Source: Sphagnum compactum (lineage: Eukaryota > Bryophyta > Sphagnopsida > Sphagnales). Taken from it: a DNA stretch of 64,000 nt. Each line of letters starts with the position of its first letter. The first letter of the stretch is position 1. The translations under genes and the position numbers were made by a program. The DNA lies in NCBI GenBank assembly GCA_965153455.1, contig OZ234493.1, positions 5,704,001 through 5,768,000 on the forward strand, written 5' to 3'. The notes below the pieces were generated by a model. That model did no database searches. It saw nothing but the letters and a program-made list of their open reading frames with translations, and was not told where the DNA came from. This document shows positions 46,501 to 57,591 of this stretch, in pieces.

Positions 46501-48922
46501 CTATATCTCTGGCACCCATCAAAGCTCCTTAGAGCATTGTGCCAGTGACAACCTGTCATCAGCTGCTAGGTGTCGTCCGTACACCACATACAACAAGGGT
46601 GCAAAAGTCAAGGTCTGTGCTACCCACCTTTGGACCCCATAGAATGTTCCATTGAAGATGTAGCATGTCCTTGAAGATGCATGTTGTTATACAACAGAAA
46701 TGTATGTCGGGATTTTTAGGCCCAGAATCCAGATTTGGGCACAAAAGGGAGGTTCTGGATCAGCAAGGTTATGAAGCAGAACCTTCATTCTGACAAAAAG
46801 GTGATGAATGACAGAGGCGAGGAATTGCAATTGCATACCGTGCCACAGGTTTCAGCTGGAATTCTGTCGAGAATATCAACAGTCTGAGGGTGAAATTTGA
46901 ATTTCTCAAAACCTGTAAATTTTATACTGATAGATAGGCTTACCACACTGTTTCTACTCTCAATTCTCATTTTTCTGGCAAGAGAAAAGTGTCCTTGAAT
47001 GCAATGCATTTGTTTCTTTTTGGACTCTCAATGTCTGGACATCTGAAATGCAATTGACACTTAATATCACACTTAGGGCAGCAATCGTTTTCATTTGTGA
47101 TGACATCTGTGCAATATTGATTGTGATAGGATTTCCCCATGTTGGATCCCAAAAAGGTTTTCTCAAATGAAGAACGCCTCACTTTCCTTCAGGTAGATGA
47201 ATTTTCTGCAGAGAAACTGTTGTCTTGACTATGTTCAACAGAAAGAAACTATGCAGTTTGGATCCATAAGTGTGACTTAACTGCTTTGACAAGTGATGTC
47301 AACTGTGCTGGGTTTTGGGTCTGTCACTGTCCATCTGTGAGGCTCAATGCTCAAAGTCGGCTACAAGAGAGGAAAATGAGGGAAATTTTGGTTCATGTTT
47401 GTTACCTTGTTTTCTCATTTGTAAGGGTGTTTCTTTACTGGAATCATGAAGTGGCATAGGCTGCAAAGAAATCTACTGTCTCCTTTGAGTACTTTGTGAT
47501 CTGTGGGTTACATCATAATCAGTGTTTCATTGTACCCATTTGTATGATGGGATTGAATTTATGAAATGCTGAGACATTAAGAGCTTTTTTTTTCCAGAAA
47601 ACAGAGAAGAAGACAGTGTGCTTTGGCAAGTCAGCAATACATGGTTGGGGATTGTTTGCTCGACGTGCCATCCAAGAAGGCGAAATGGTACAAATTCTCT
47701 ACTCAATTGTCCTCACTAAATTCAAAGTATGTCATTACAGTGAGCCTTGCATGTTGAATAGAACAAACTATAGAGGTTGCAATGGATGGTTCTGCTTGCA
47801 TGGTTGTTCAATCACACTTGAGCTGTCAAATTTACCAAAATGAAATTGTTCATACATGTGATCAAGAACGGAAATTTCCCGCTGGTACTTCAGGCCATTC
47901 TTTGTTGTGACTTCTGCATGGGTGATCACCAAAAGGCTGTGTAATTTGCCAGGAAATCTAATATTCAAGTTCTGTTTCTGAAACCTGTTTCTTGTTTTGC
48001 ATCAGGTTTTGGAGTATCGAGGAGAGCGAGTACGGCAGAGTGTTGCAGACTTGCGAGAGATCAAATACAATAAAGAGGGCAAGGATTGCTATGTATGTTA
48101 TGAATTTTTCCATGGCCTCTTTGTTCTGTTATATATAAGTTATAAATAGTTACAAGCATAATTGTGGCAGATTGGATGTTTAACATGAATCATCTTATGT
48201 CTCTTGCAATTCGCAGCTGTTCAAAATTAATGAGGAGATTGTTATTGATGCTACTGAGAAGGGCAACATTGCCCGGCTCATCAACCATTCTGTAAGTTAC
48301 CATTGCTGAGCTTTTCTTTCACATGAGCACAAACAAAAAGCCATTTATCCTGTCATGCAGCCCGAAACATTGGTGGACGGTTTGCTTTAAGAGTTCCAGT
48401 GAAAAATTTAATACAATTGTCTGAATGGGTAGTGGTGTTTGAGAGTAGCTAGAAAGCACATTGGTACTGTTGTGGGTCTCTAAACTAGAGAGTAGTTCAA
48501 GAAAAGGGAAATGAGGAAAAAAGGTTAATTTCAATGCATGTGTCTGATCCGTGGCATTAAGGTCTAATCCTAACAAATTGTGGTGTTACAGTGCGAGCCC
48601 AGCTGCTATGCAAAGATTTTGGACTTCCAGCGAGTGGATGGAGAAGGAGACAGTCGCATAGTGCTCATTGCACGGAAAGATGTTGCAGCAGGGTCTGAAC
48701 TGACGTAAGTTGTCTCAGCCAAATGCAATTTGAGCAATGACATCCACTTCTTACATGTCCTGAGGCTACCCAGGTTGAATTCCTAATATAGAAAACTTTC
48801 TACTAACAGTCACCATTAATCATGATGTCATTTCCAGATACAATTATCGGTTCGATGAAGAGGACTCACAGAAAGTGGAGTGCTTTTGTGGCGCACCCAG
48901 CTGCCGGCAATTCATGAACTAA
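36547..48922 (+). CDS. ATX3/4/5-type histone H3K4 methyltransferase (trithorax-like, PWWP-PHD-ePHD-SET)
   Basis: This nuclear enzyme family methylates histone H3 lysine 4. About 27 coding exons fit in phase: 36547-37003, 37753-38286, 38422-38612, 38699-39101, 39318-39514, 39665-41395, 41543-41598, 41835-42081, 42287-42400, 42702-42770, 43132-43200, 43385-43467, 43663-43755, 44094-44235, 44366-44549, 44827-44926, 45149-45273, 45594-45739, 45882-45992, 46186-46250, 46381-46612, 46720-46848 (3' end uncertain; 46767 or 46800 also fit), 47598-47687, 48006-48092, 48217-48291, 48592-48704 and 48838-48922. The product is about 1975 residues. PWWP begins [17 protein letters not shown] (about 1117). 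PHD fingers follow, including [34 protein letters not shown] and the extended [24 protein letters not shown] reads [17 protein letters not shown] ... ARLINHS (about 1832-1960), then the post-[16 protein letters not shown]. It lacks FYRN/FYRC, unlike ATX1/2. The first about 1100 residues are low-complexity. Confidence 0.9.
37191..37485 (+). repeat. Minisatellite in ATX intron 1, four copies of about 72-76 bp
   Basis: GATGGGTAG(C/T) starts units at 37191, 37267, 37341 and 37413. Each continues with TTCACATCTCT, TTTC(A/T)GAATG(T/A)CAT and GATGAAAGCATTGCTT-like words. A (TA)n(GA)n microsatellite follows at about 37541-37583 in the same intron. Confidence 0.88.
46960..47182 (-). other. Cys-rich open frame antisense within an ATX intron
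   Basis: A 71-residue antisense frame contains [17 protein letters not shown], a plausible zinc-binding cluster. It lies inside the roughly 750-bp gap between the last uncertain ATX exon and the SET exon. It has no recognised homologue, and I do not call it a gene. Confidence 0.25.
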
Positions 48923-49724
48923 ACAAAGTGAGATCCTCAACTGAGAAAAAAAAGTCACCACCACACCCAAAAGGGGGAAGAAGCCCCACCCACTTCCTGT
49001 ATACAAAGAATGTAGCTCTTTACAGAATTTTTTTAATATTTTTCTTCCCGAGGGCATGATAGATTATTGATTGACCAATCATTTATTGTTGCTATTCTTG
49101 CAACGTGTGCATAGTGGTAGTTGCTTCTCTGATTGTTGTTGCATCATAAATGCAGTTTCAAAAATAGTTCATTTTAATTTGCTCCCAGAAGAAGACCATT
49201 CGTGGATGGGCTTCGAAATTTGTGGCAATCTTCTTTACTGGCAAGAGCTGCAAGGAATTCCTTGTAGAGATTCTTTTGCTGTTGTCGGGCATCACATTGC
49301 CCTTGTTCTTCAAAGAGACAGGGGGTTCTTTCCACCACCGAGATTCCAAAGAGGACACCAATAATGTTGAACTTCATACCATTTTATTTTCTTAAATCAG
49401 TTTTAGATTTCTCTAATACAATGTCCTTTATGGTGGAGTCTTCTCAATGTATGAGTTTATGAAACATGCACCTTGCACCTGAAAAAGGTTTTCACCTGAG
49501 AACACATAATTCTCCCATAGTTTCTTTTGTATCACATATTTTACTGTCATATAACTGCAGAGCTATCACACAAGCAAGGCACTCCTGACAATTGACTATG
49601 GGGGAACATAGCCTACTCGTGGGCATTACCCATTGTAAAGCACAAGACAAAGGTTATATAATGAACCTAAACCTATGTAGATCACAAGGCATAGAAGGGG
49701 GCGGGATATTCATGCTCACAAGGT

Positions 49725-49945
49725 CACCATTACCATAAGCTACTGTAGAGAGCATCTCGCTAATGTGGCAGCACACCATTGGACACAGTTCCCCAATTGC
49801 ATTGGCATATTTTGTTACCTTCAGACATTTTCACACCTCCCGAACACCTTTTCACCCATTCTTGGTCACTGGTTGGCTAAACCTCATAACTCTAAGCTTG
49901 AGGCTCCCATATGATGGTTTATGTCACATGCCTCAACTGGTTATG
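49725..49945 (+). repeat. Dispersed repeat, copy B (matches about 26660-26870)
   Basis: This is the partner of the weakly conserved repeat between CAP and the sHSP gene, in the same orientation. It contains CTCGCTAATGTGGCAGCAC, TTGTTACCTTCAGACATT and TTGGCTAAACCTCATAACTC. Confidence 0.45.
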
Positions 49946-50019
49946 ACTTCCGCACTCTTGTTGGCTACTAATGGGCTAAGAAATGTGGAGCCAAAACATT
50001 TATACGGATTCATCACTTA

Positions 50020-50390
50020 GTTTTTCCCTTTGGACGGTGCCAAAAAATTTACTATGAGGCATGAAGACTTTTGCCTTAGAGCAGAGCCAGCAAATGTAGA
50101 GCCAAAATTCTATAAGGATGCTTGAAATCTTTTTCCCTTTGGGCAGAGCCAAAAAAATTCTTGGAAGGCACATGTTCGTTTCCCTTTTGCCGGAGGCAAA
50201 ATTTTTATAAAGATGCATGAAGTCTTTTCTTCCCTTTGAGCAAAACCAACAAATGTAGAGCCAAAAATTTTATAGGGAGGCATGAAGTTGTTTCCCTTTG
50301 GGCAGAGCCAAAAAAATTAATAGGGAGGCATGAACTCATTTTCCTTTGGGCAGAGCCAACAAATGGAGAGCCAGAAGAATAGTCATGTCC
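50020..50390 (+). repeat. Degenerate tandem repeat, about 60-70 bp units
   Basis: Words such as TTTCCCTTTGGGCAGAGCCAA, AAATGTAGAGCCAAAA and TATA(A/G)GGA(G/T)GC(A/T)TGAA recur five or six times in order, with indels. The copies are too diverged for a precise unit length. Confidence 0.7.
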
Positions 50391-51440
50391 AAGTTGGTTC
50401 CCTCCAACCAAAATACATTTTGGTTTGAAATCTGCTTTCAATGTATCAACTCCTCAGATTGACTAAAGTGTAAGATCAAAGTTCTCAATACTTGTGAAGA
50501 TATAAATGTAGATTTATCCTGTTAGCTACAGAGATTTCACATTCCAATTTGGTTGCTATCTGCCAAAACTTGGCAAAGTAGTCAAAGATGCCACTTCATG
50601 CTGCTTCCATTTCCACATCCATGCCCATCAAGTCTGTCCAACACTCTCTGATAGTCAAGACATTCACATGCCAGTAGTAGTGCAGACAAACAGAAGCTGA
50701 AGTCCTGGGGAAGAGCTAATTAGCAGTAGCTTAGCAAGGAGTTAGCACCACTTGGGGAAGCATTACACTACTCGGACACATCCTGAGAGGTAGGTAGAGG
50801 ACATCCTGAACAGTCATTCCAGGACTACAAGAGGCTATAACACTTATTCTTCCAAGAGGCCTCATTATCACTTACCCACAGCCAATACACCTCAAAATGT
50901 TTGTGAGAAAGCAGCAAGGTGGCTGTCAGTGGCGGCAGTATGGAAGTGGGTTTTATGGTCATATCAGTGGGCAAATGCAGGAGCAATTATTAGCTGTATG
51001 GTCAGAGAGAGAGTGCAGCCACAGCAGAATCTAAAAGGTTGGTCAAGAGCAAGATGAGGCAGAAATTCTTTTGAACCATACCCTTGGTTTCACATTTGCT
51101 TTGGGTCTTAGTTTTGCCAGTGCCGGACTGATGGCAGGATGGAGCAGGGGCTGGATCCTTCAGAGATATTAAAGTCCAACACACTTTCTCTACTTAACCC
51201 ACACATGGTACATTTGAGTGTGATGAGAAGCTGTGGTCACCTATTGACTCCTTGAGGAAACCCAGCCGAGCAGAAAATAGATAACCAAAAAAGTACTTTC
51301 TTGTATCACAAAATCAGTCTTGAAAGTAATCTCTTACTACTTGAAAATTGGAAAATTGAACTTCTGCCTCTGCAGTGGAAAAAAAATGAGATAGAGAATC
51401 ATGCTACCAACCATATGGTAGAGAGCTCGCAGCATTTTGT

Positions 51441-53375
51441 CTACTTGAGTGGGATGAAACGAGAAGAATGTGTTGCTCCAATACCAGGCCGACCATGCTT
51501 CACAGGCTTATAGGAGATGGAAAACTCAGCCAAGTAGTGGCCAATCATCTCCGGCTGCATGCAATGCCAATCACATACCCCAAAAATTCAGTTTGTTTAG
51601 CACCAGAGCCAAAAAATGTGGCCATTCAAAAATCAAGTACAAATTACATGATTGGAACAGAGAGCTTCTTGGACTACCCAGAAGTACTTCATGCACTTAC
51701 AACTACAAAATAATTTGGATTGAAAACAGAAGAAAGAGTCAACAACTTATTGAATTGCTGAGTGAAACTTAAGGCATTCACAACTAAAGTAAGCATTCAG
51801 TAGAGAATTTCTCCAGTGTATGTGGAAGTTACCTTACCCTCAGTAAAATTCCTGCCTCAACAGAGGATGGCACATTCACAGACCTTATGCATAAGGTTCT
51901 CATTTTACATGCAAGGTTCTTTATGCCAGATAAGGACTAAGGACCTCAAAGCAGGCAGCTCTGGGAATTTGGGTTCAGGAATCCAGGTTCCTCATTTTAT
52001 TCAAGGTTCTTCATTTATGCCAGGGAAGGACATCTAATAGAGCAGCTCTGGGAATTTGGGTCCTGTGCTCACTGGGCTCCCACCTTGGGCTGGACCCTCA
52101 TTCCCAGAATGACCCCATTCTTGGTCCATACCATACACAGAAAGCATCCACTCATTTGAAATAAAGATGGACTATATCTCTATCAACAACAAAAATATAC
52201 TCATTCTAAAAACCTGTTGCACCTGTAGGATGATTGCCATGTTGTGTATATAGTCTCCTTTCAGTCTTACAGCCAAAAGCTTCTGAAAAAACCTGAAAAT
52301 ATGTCATCCCAGAGAGACCTTGACAGGCATACCTTGATCTCAACCTGGTTGAAGGTCTTGCCATTGTACACACCAATCACACTTCCAATCATCTCTGGGA
52401 CAATGATCATGTTGCGCAGATGTGTCCTTACTGGCTCTGGCTTCTCACCTGCAGGAGCCTCCCGTTTCTGCAACAACAAGGTTGGAGAAGAATTATATAA
52501 CCGAGAATCAAAACTCAGAGTTAAATTCCAGAACACATTGTTTACACAAATCTAATTCTCTTCCGAAAGGTCAAAGATAGAAGCTCTGAACTTGATGATA
52601 CAGAGGGGTATATAACTTACTGCTTTGCGGAGCTTCTTGATCAAGGCCATGGGCTTCCGCTTCAAACCCCTCTGAAACCTATTACCAAAACACACAAGAA
52701 GATGCAAACCCAAAAAATCAGCCAGCCCAAATAGAATTTTTTTTTCTTTATCCCTTGGCTCTTCTGCAGTGGACAGAAGAAAAGACTTACACAATGGCAG
52801 CTCCAACACCACTGCCTATAGCGAGTGACTCTACACAAATTGCAAAAGCGGAATTCATTTGATGAGGACAAGAAATCAATCTCCTACTGCTGCAAGTGCA
52901 CTGAATGGCGCCATACCTGCGACGAGCACGGGCATGGAAGAGTTCAACGAGCTCATCCGAGCTCATATCAAGGAGAGCATCGAGGTCGACTCCCCGGAAA
53001 GTGAACTTCTTGAATGTTCTCTTCTTCGGCTGCACCGTCTCGACTTCTGCATCTATATCCGCCTGCAAACCAAACAAAAACCCCAAAATAAAACTCCCAG
53101 CGTAAATATCTTAAAACAACAAAATTAAAAACACACAAACACAAGACACAAACGGAAGCAGTAAAAAAACAGGCTCTACATCTTTCAGGATCTAAAAATC
53201 TGTTTCAAAGCAAGCAAGCTGCTACACATTCGCCACAAAATAAGACCTCACAAACAACCAAGTCCACAGGCAACAAGGGGTCTTCCTACCATGACAAGAA
53301 CCCAAACCAAGCCCAAAAAACACAAGTCCAGACATGAAAAAGAAGCGCTAGAAGGTCCATAAGATGTGTACCATG
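51441..53375 (-). CDS. RPS15: 40S ribosomal protein S15 (uS19)
   Basis: uS19 sits on the head of the small ribosomal subunit near the decoding centre. Five coding exons read on the minus strand: 53375-53373 (the ATG alone), 53062-52917, 52678-52621, 52467-52333 and 51554-51441. Phases agree and the product is 151 residues (Arabidopsis: 152). It starts [21 protein letters not shown] and continues with [63 protein letters not shown] and [18 protein letters not shown], ending SSRFIPLK. An intron directly after the start codon is common in plant ribosomal protein genes. A telo-box and TGGGCC elements lie upstream. The gene is complete. Confidence 0.96.
51880..52065 (+). repeat. Two-copy tandem repeat of about 87 bp in RPS15 intron 4
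   Basis: GCAGCTCTGGGAATTTGGGT occurs at 51955 and 52042. Each is preceded by a CAAGGTTCTT...TTATGCCAG...AAGGAC segment. It lies in the 778-bp intron between coding exons 4 and 5. Confidence 0.75.
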
Positions 53376-53482
53376 TTGATGCGCTTGCTAGCAAGGCCTG
53401 GGACAGAAGAGATCGGGAGAGTCGGAGACTGCGTTCAACGAGAGGCAGCGAGAGAGAGAGAGGGAGAGAGAGAAGAAGCTCC

Positions 53483-53490
53483 AAACCCTA
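53483..53490 (-). promoter_or_regulatory. Telo-box upstream of RPS15
   Basis: AAACCCTA lies about 108 bp upstream of the RPS15 ATG, beside a pyrimidine-rich leader (minus strand, about 53420-53475). TGGGCC site II motifs on the minus strand lie at 53787-53792, 53906-53911 and 53985-53990. Telo-boxes paired with site II elements are typical of plant ribosomal-protein promoters, although these site II copies are rather distant. Confidence 0.6.
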
Positions 53491-54050
53491 TTCCCTCGCT
53501 TAACCACACCTGTAGCCTCGTTTTTAGGTCTGGGACAGCTTCGTTTTAGGTCTGGTTCCGTATCTGTCTTGGCATCGTGAACCCGGATGAATAACGAAAG
53601 CTTGGATGAGTTTGTGTATATGGTACCTATACGGGAGCTTTTGGATGAGAGACGTATGTACGTACATGGCTGGTAACTGCTGCATTTCATTTTTTCACTG
53701 TCTGCCCTTAGCCCGATTCATATTTTTCCCAAAAATTATGCGTTGCATAGCGTCCATTATACACCCAAAAATGTGCATAATTCACAGGCCCAAATTTGTC
53801 TGGGCAGCAACAATAAGTACTGGGGGTACTTATTCATATTAATTAGTTGGGGGTGGCCTCACAATTCAAACTTTTTCTTTTTTTTGCAATTGAGCGAATT
53901 TGATTGGCCCATTGCCAGATAAAAAATAGTGGGAATCCCCTTTAAAATAGCAGATTCTATGGGAATGTAAATTGTCTACCCCTTGGCCCATCTATATAGG
54001 TGAGAAGGAGAAGGACTTCGGGCAAAACATATGGGATTAAAGCGAGGTGC

Positions 54051-54139
54051 TATTGGGAACACCTATGGGGAGCACATTGGGAACATGTTGGGAACATATT
54101 GGGAACCCACTGGGAACTTGAAGGGAACATGTTGGGAAC
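54051..54139 (+). repeat. Short tandem repeat built on ATTGGGAACATGTTGGGAAC
   Basis: GGGAAC or GGGGAGC recurs eight times within 90 bp at spacings of about 9-14 bp, with alternating ATG/ATA/ACC linkers. The block is sharply bounded. Confidence 0.75.
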
Positions 54140-54638
54140 AAAGGAAAAAAATCAAGGCACTTTGAGTGCATGGTGAGCCTTCCCATTGGCCCCATGTCAT
54201 TTCTTTTGACCATTTTTTACTGATACTGATATATACCCGGGGGTACCAAAAAGGATATCCATTGGGTAATAAAAAAATTTCCCAAAATAACCAGCCCTCA
54301 GCCTTTGGACTGGGAGGTCACTTATTTTGGGAGTGCCCCCCACACCCCCCCCCCCCCCCAAAAAAAAAACACATTATAGCATTATTTGTATTATTTATAT
54401 TATAGCATATTGATAATAAACAAGGTTTGAAATTCTTTTTCCGCCAACTTAGTGAGTAAAAATCAACTTGAGTTTTGTTTTTTTTTTTTTTTAATTTTTT
54501 TTTTAATCATTATTGAAAAAAATGGTTGGTGCAATGAATGTTGTATATATATCTTTTCATGAAAATTTTGTTAATTTTTCACACTCTCCTTAATGAGGAA
54601 AATTTGTTGTTTTTTAAACTGTTTCTCCTTTTGTGAAT

Positions 54639-54662
54639 GAAACCCTAAACCCTAAACCCTAA
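54639..54662 (+). repeat. Interstitial telomere-like run (CCCTAAA x3)
   Basis: Three contiguous AAACCCT units lie about 285 bp upstream of the glycosyltransferase ATG. Shorter CCCTAAACCCTAAA copies occur near 15563, 16418, 42488 and 58668. At this length such motifs work as telo-box promoter elements or are chance or repair products; this is not a chromosome end. Confidence 0.7.
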
Positions 54663-54945
54663 CCAACATTTTTAAGAATTAAAAAAAAGATTGCAGACCA
54701 AATGAGAGGGAGAGGAGAAAATTTGGCAGAAGTTTGGACATAACAGAAGAAGCTTGCAAGATAACAGTGAGCTCACATTATTCTCTAAAGAGATTTGTTG
54801 GAGATTTGATTGGCAATAGGTAAAAGACATAGCCTGGATGGAAGAATCAATCCATATTGAGCTTCTTCTCAATGTCTGCAACTGGCTGACTTTGAGATTC
54901 CAAAAAACAAAAACTCAAAACCTTTAAATCTTTCATCTCTGGGAG

Positions 54946-55246
54946 ATGATGGCAGCGTGTTTTCTGAAGTTGGGTTTGAAGCCTCCTTCTTCATTTCTGT
55001 TTTTCTCAAGTCCTTTTGATTTGGAGGGGGATACGAGGAGAAGAAGAAGAAGAAGCTCTGTTGCATGTATGCTCTGTTTTGCAGCTGCTGCTGCTGTTGC
55101 TGCAGACAAGGATGTTCTTCTTCTTGTGTCAAGAGTAAGGCGGCAGCAGCAGCAGGCCCTGCAAACAATCACCACCCAGTCGCTGTTCAAATCATCACTT
55201 CTGCCTGATGTGATCGAAAATGTGGCCCAGGAATCGAAGTCTGGAT

Positions 55247-55277
<31 letters not shown>

Positions 55278-57591
55278 TGGGTCTTCTTCTGGGTCTTCTG
55301 TGGTTGTTGTAGGAGGTGGTGAAGAAACGAGAGAGACTGGAATTGCAATTGGCGGAGTTCAAGAAGAAGAAGGTTTATGGAGCATTATTATACCTACCTA
55401 TGATCGTCGCCCGATCCTCACCAAATGCTTACAAGCACTCGAAACACAGCTTGGTTACGAGCGGAGCGGAATTTCGAGGTATGAGGTTATTGTAGTGGAT
55501 GATGGATCTACTGATGGGACTCTTGAGTTCTTGCTCCCAGTTTCTACATGTTCGCGCTCTGGAGAAGAAAAAGAAGCAGCCGCCATTCAACCCTTCTGTG
55601 AAGGAAACTTTAGAGAGGAAAATGCACACACAACAACAACAACTACTACTACTGCTACTGGACTTGATTCTCAGATTAGGGCTAGGGTTTGTACCTCTCA
55701 AAGTGGTGAGAGAAGTTCAAGCACCAGGAGGAGCAACTCAGGATTTGCTGCAGCCAGGGGTTTTGCTTGTCAAGAACCACGAGAGCAGATTCAACTGTCT
55801 CAAGACTTGCAATTGTGCACAGAGGCAGCAGCTAATGATTTTACTACAAGCTCCAGCAGCATTACAATTTGTGAAGGAGTGGAGGTTTCAGACAAAAGCT
55901 CTGATTCTCTGCAACAAAGTCAAAGATTTCCACATGTGAAAGTCATCAGGCAGCAGCATGCAGGTTAATGGTTGGACCTAAACCCTGAACACAACACTAC
56001 GTTATGACCACACCAGAGAGAATCCAACTGCAATGTACACAAGAAGGTGATAGATATACTGAGCAATTTTACAGATGTGATGTTGATGTAGGAAAACCTT
56101 GCTTGAACATTCTTTCAGTTCTTTAAATTGCTCAAATGTCCAGGTGCAACAAGGGCAAGAAATTTGGGTGTGAAGTGCTCAAGAGGGGCAGTTGTTGTGT
56201 TTATAGACTCGGATCTTGTTGTCACTAGTGACTTTTTGCACGCACATGGGGCAGCCCTGCTTGAGGCTCACAAGCAAGATGGTGATGATCAAGCTTTCAC
56301 ATATGGGCGAGTCATCAATACATCCAACTTTGAGAGACCAGAGGCAGAAAATTTCAAGCTTACAGTATATTTCCTCTACTGCATCTCTCTTCCTTGCTTA
56401 ATTTTGGTTTCTTTGAGGATATGCCAGCATTATCTGTTGTTCTTGGGATGGCATTGTGAAATGCCAGCCGATCAGGTTGGAGAATATGAAGACATTGTGC
56501 ACTGGTAACATTTACTGCAAAAAATTCCAGTCTCAATTGATAAGCTACCTAGGTCTTATGGCTTGATTATTGCTGCAGGACAAGTCTGCTGCATTTTTTG
56601 CAACAGGAAATGTAGCCATTTCTCGAAGACTTTTGTTGAAGGCTGGAGAATTGCTTGGGAATGCTGCAGAGGGTCCATTCGATGCAGACTTCAGTGAGTA
56701 TGGTTGGGAGGATCTTGAGCTTGGTGGTAAGATTTTCTCAAATTGCCACTACTTGTATACTAATTCTGTTTGTTGCAGAGATGTCGGAACCATTACAACA
56801 TGACTAAGTAACCACTGGTCACTTTATTAGGTCACTAGGAAGACATCACACATCTGTTCTGGGGAAGAAGGCATCAATGGCAACAATTTTTAAGTTATAT
56901 TACAAAGAAGAAAATCTGAAGGAAGGTCACTTATGGTGCTGCAGTTGGATGCTTGTGCAGTGAGGCTCAAAGAACTAGGAGCAAGGATTAAGCATGTGCC
57001 TTCTGCCATTGGGTACCACTGGCATCCTGCATTCTCTGTGGACCAAATCCCAAAGCTTGTTGACCAGGTCAATATTGAGCACCTCATTTTGTTTTCTGTT
57101 TTTGAAGCTGTGGGAATGTCTTCAGCTAAGGCAACAGCAGGAACTGCAATTGCATTCAAGGAATGCACAGCACTAGTCAATGTGATTTTTTACATGTGGA
57201 CCAATGCATCTTGATCTGAAGAATGCAAGTGATAGGCTTGATCTGAATCAACTTGATGGGCTGGATTCTGGAATCCTTGCTTGGAGGCAATTCACTTGAC
57301 AGCATGTATGTCCTGCAGGAGAGGCAAAGGGGGCGTAATGGTGTACGATTTTTCCGCAAGCATCCAAAACTCGGTGTGCGCCTCATGACACAGATGACTC
57401 CCTTTCATGAAGGTCTTTGGTTTTGCCTCACTTTTGGTGGTTTGTTAAATGAGAAATTGCTAGAGCCAATTTTGGACAGACTTGTTGCAGCTGGGAACCC
57501 AGGGTTAGCAGCTGCATTACTTTCACCCATCCTCAATTGGCATACTGTACAAGCAGCAAAGGAAGAAGTGAAGAAGCTGAAGATGAGCTAG
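54946..57591 (+). CDS. Family 2 (GT-A) glycosyltransferase with low-complexity insertion
   Basis: GT2 enzymes move sugars from nucleotide donors; the acceptor here is unknown. Five coding exons fit in phase: 54946-55963, 56144-56364, 56579-56726, 56961-57067 and 57319-57591. The product is 588 residues. The donor-binding fold starts WSIIIPTYDRRPILTKCL (about 145) with VIVVDDGSTDGT (181-192). About 130 residues of Thr/Ser/Gln-rich sequence (about 198-327) interrupt it before FPHVKVIRQQHAGATRARNLG. The metal-binding motif is FIDSD (359-363). Then come AFFATGNVAISRR, YGWEDLELGVRL (ED motif) and IGYHWHPAF. The first about 140 residues are basic, Ala-rich and Ser-rich, possibly a plastid or other targeting region. 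The architecture matches a GT2 group shared by plants and cyanobacteria, an attribution from memory. Confidence 0.85.

Larger units (their letters stand above)
48923..51440. other. Intergenic region between convergent ATX-type and RPS15 genes
   Basis: The ATX 3' untranslated region occupies the start. A dispersed repeat copy lies at about 49725-49945 and a degenerate tandem array at about 50020-50390. I see no gene in the rest. Confidence 0.5.
53491..54945. other. Divergent intergenic region between RPS15 and the glycosyltransferase
   Basis: No gene is seen. The region holds a short GGGAAC-type repeat (54051-54139), C and A homopolymers near 54346-54370, T runs near 54477-54510 and a small telomere-like run (54639-54662). 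Confidence 0.5.

Noticed and set aside
54639-54662. Telomere-like repeats as a chromosome end
   Set aside because: Only three units are present and genes continue on both sides.
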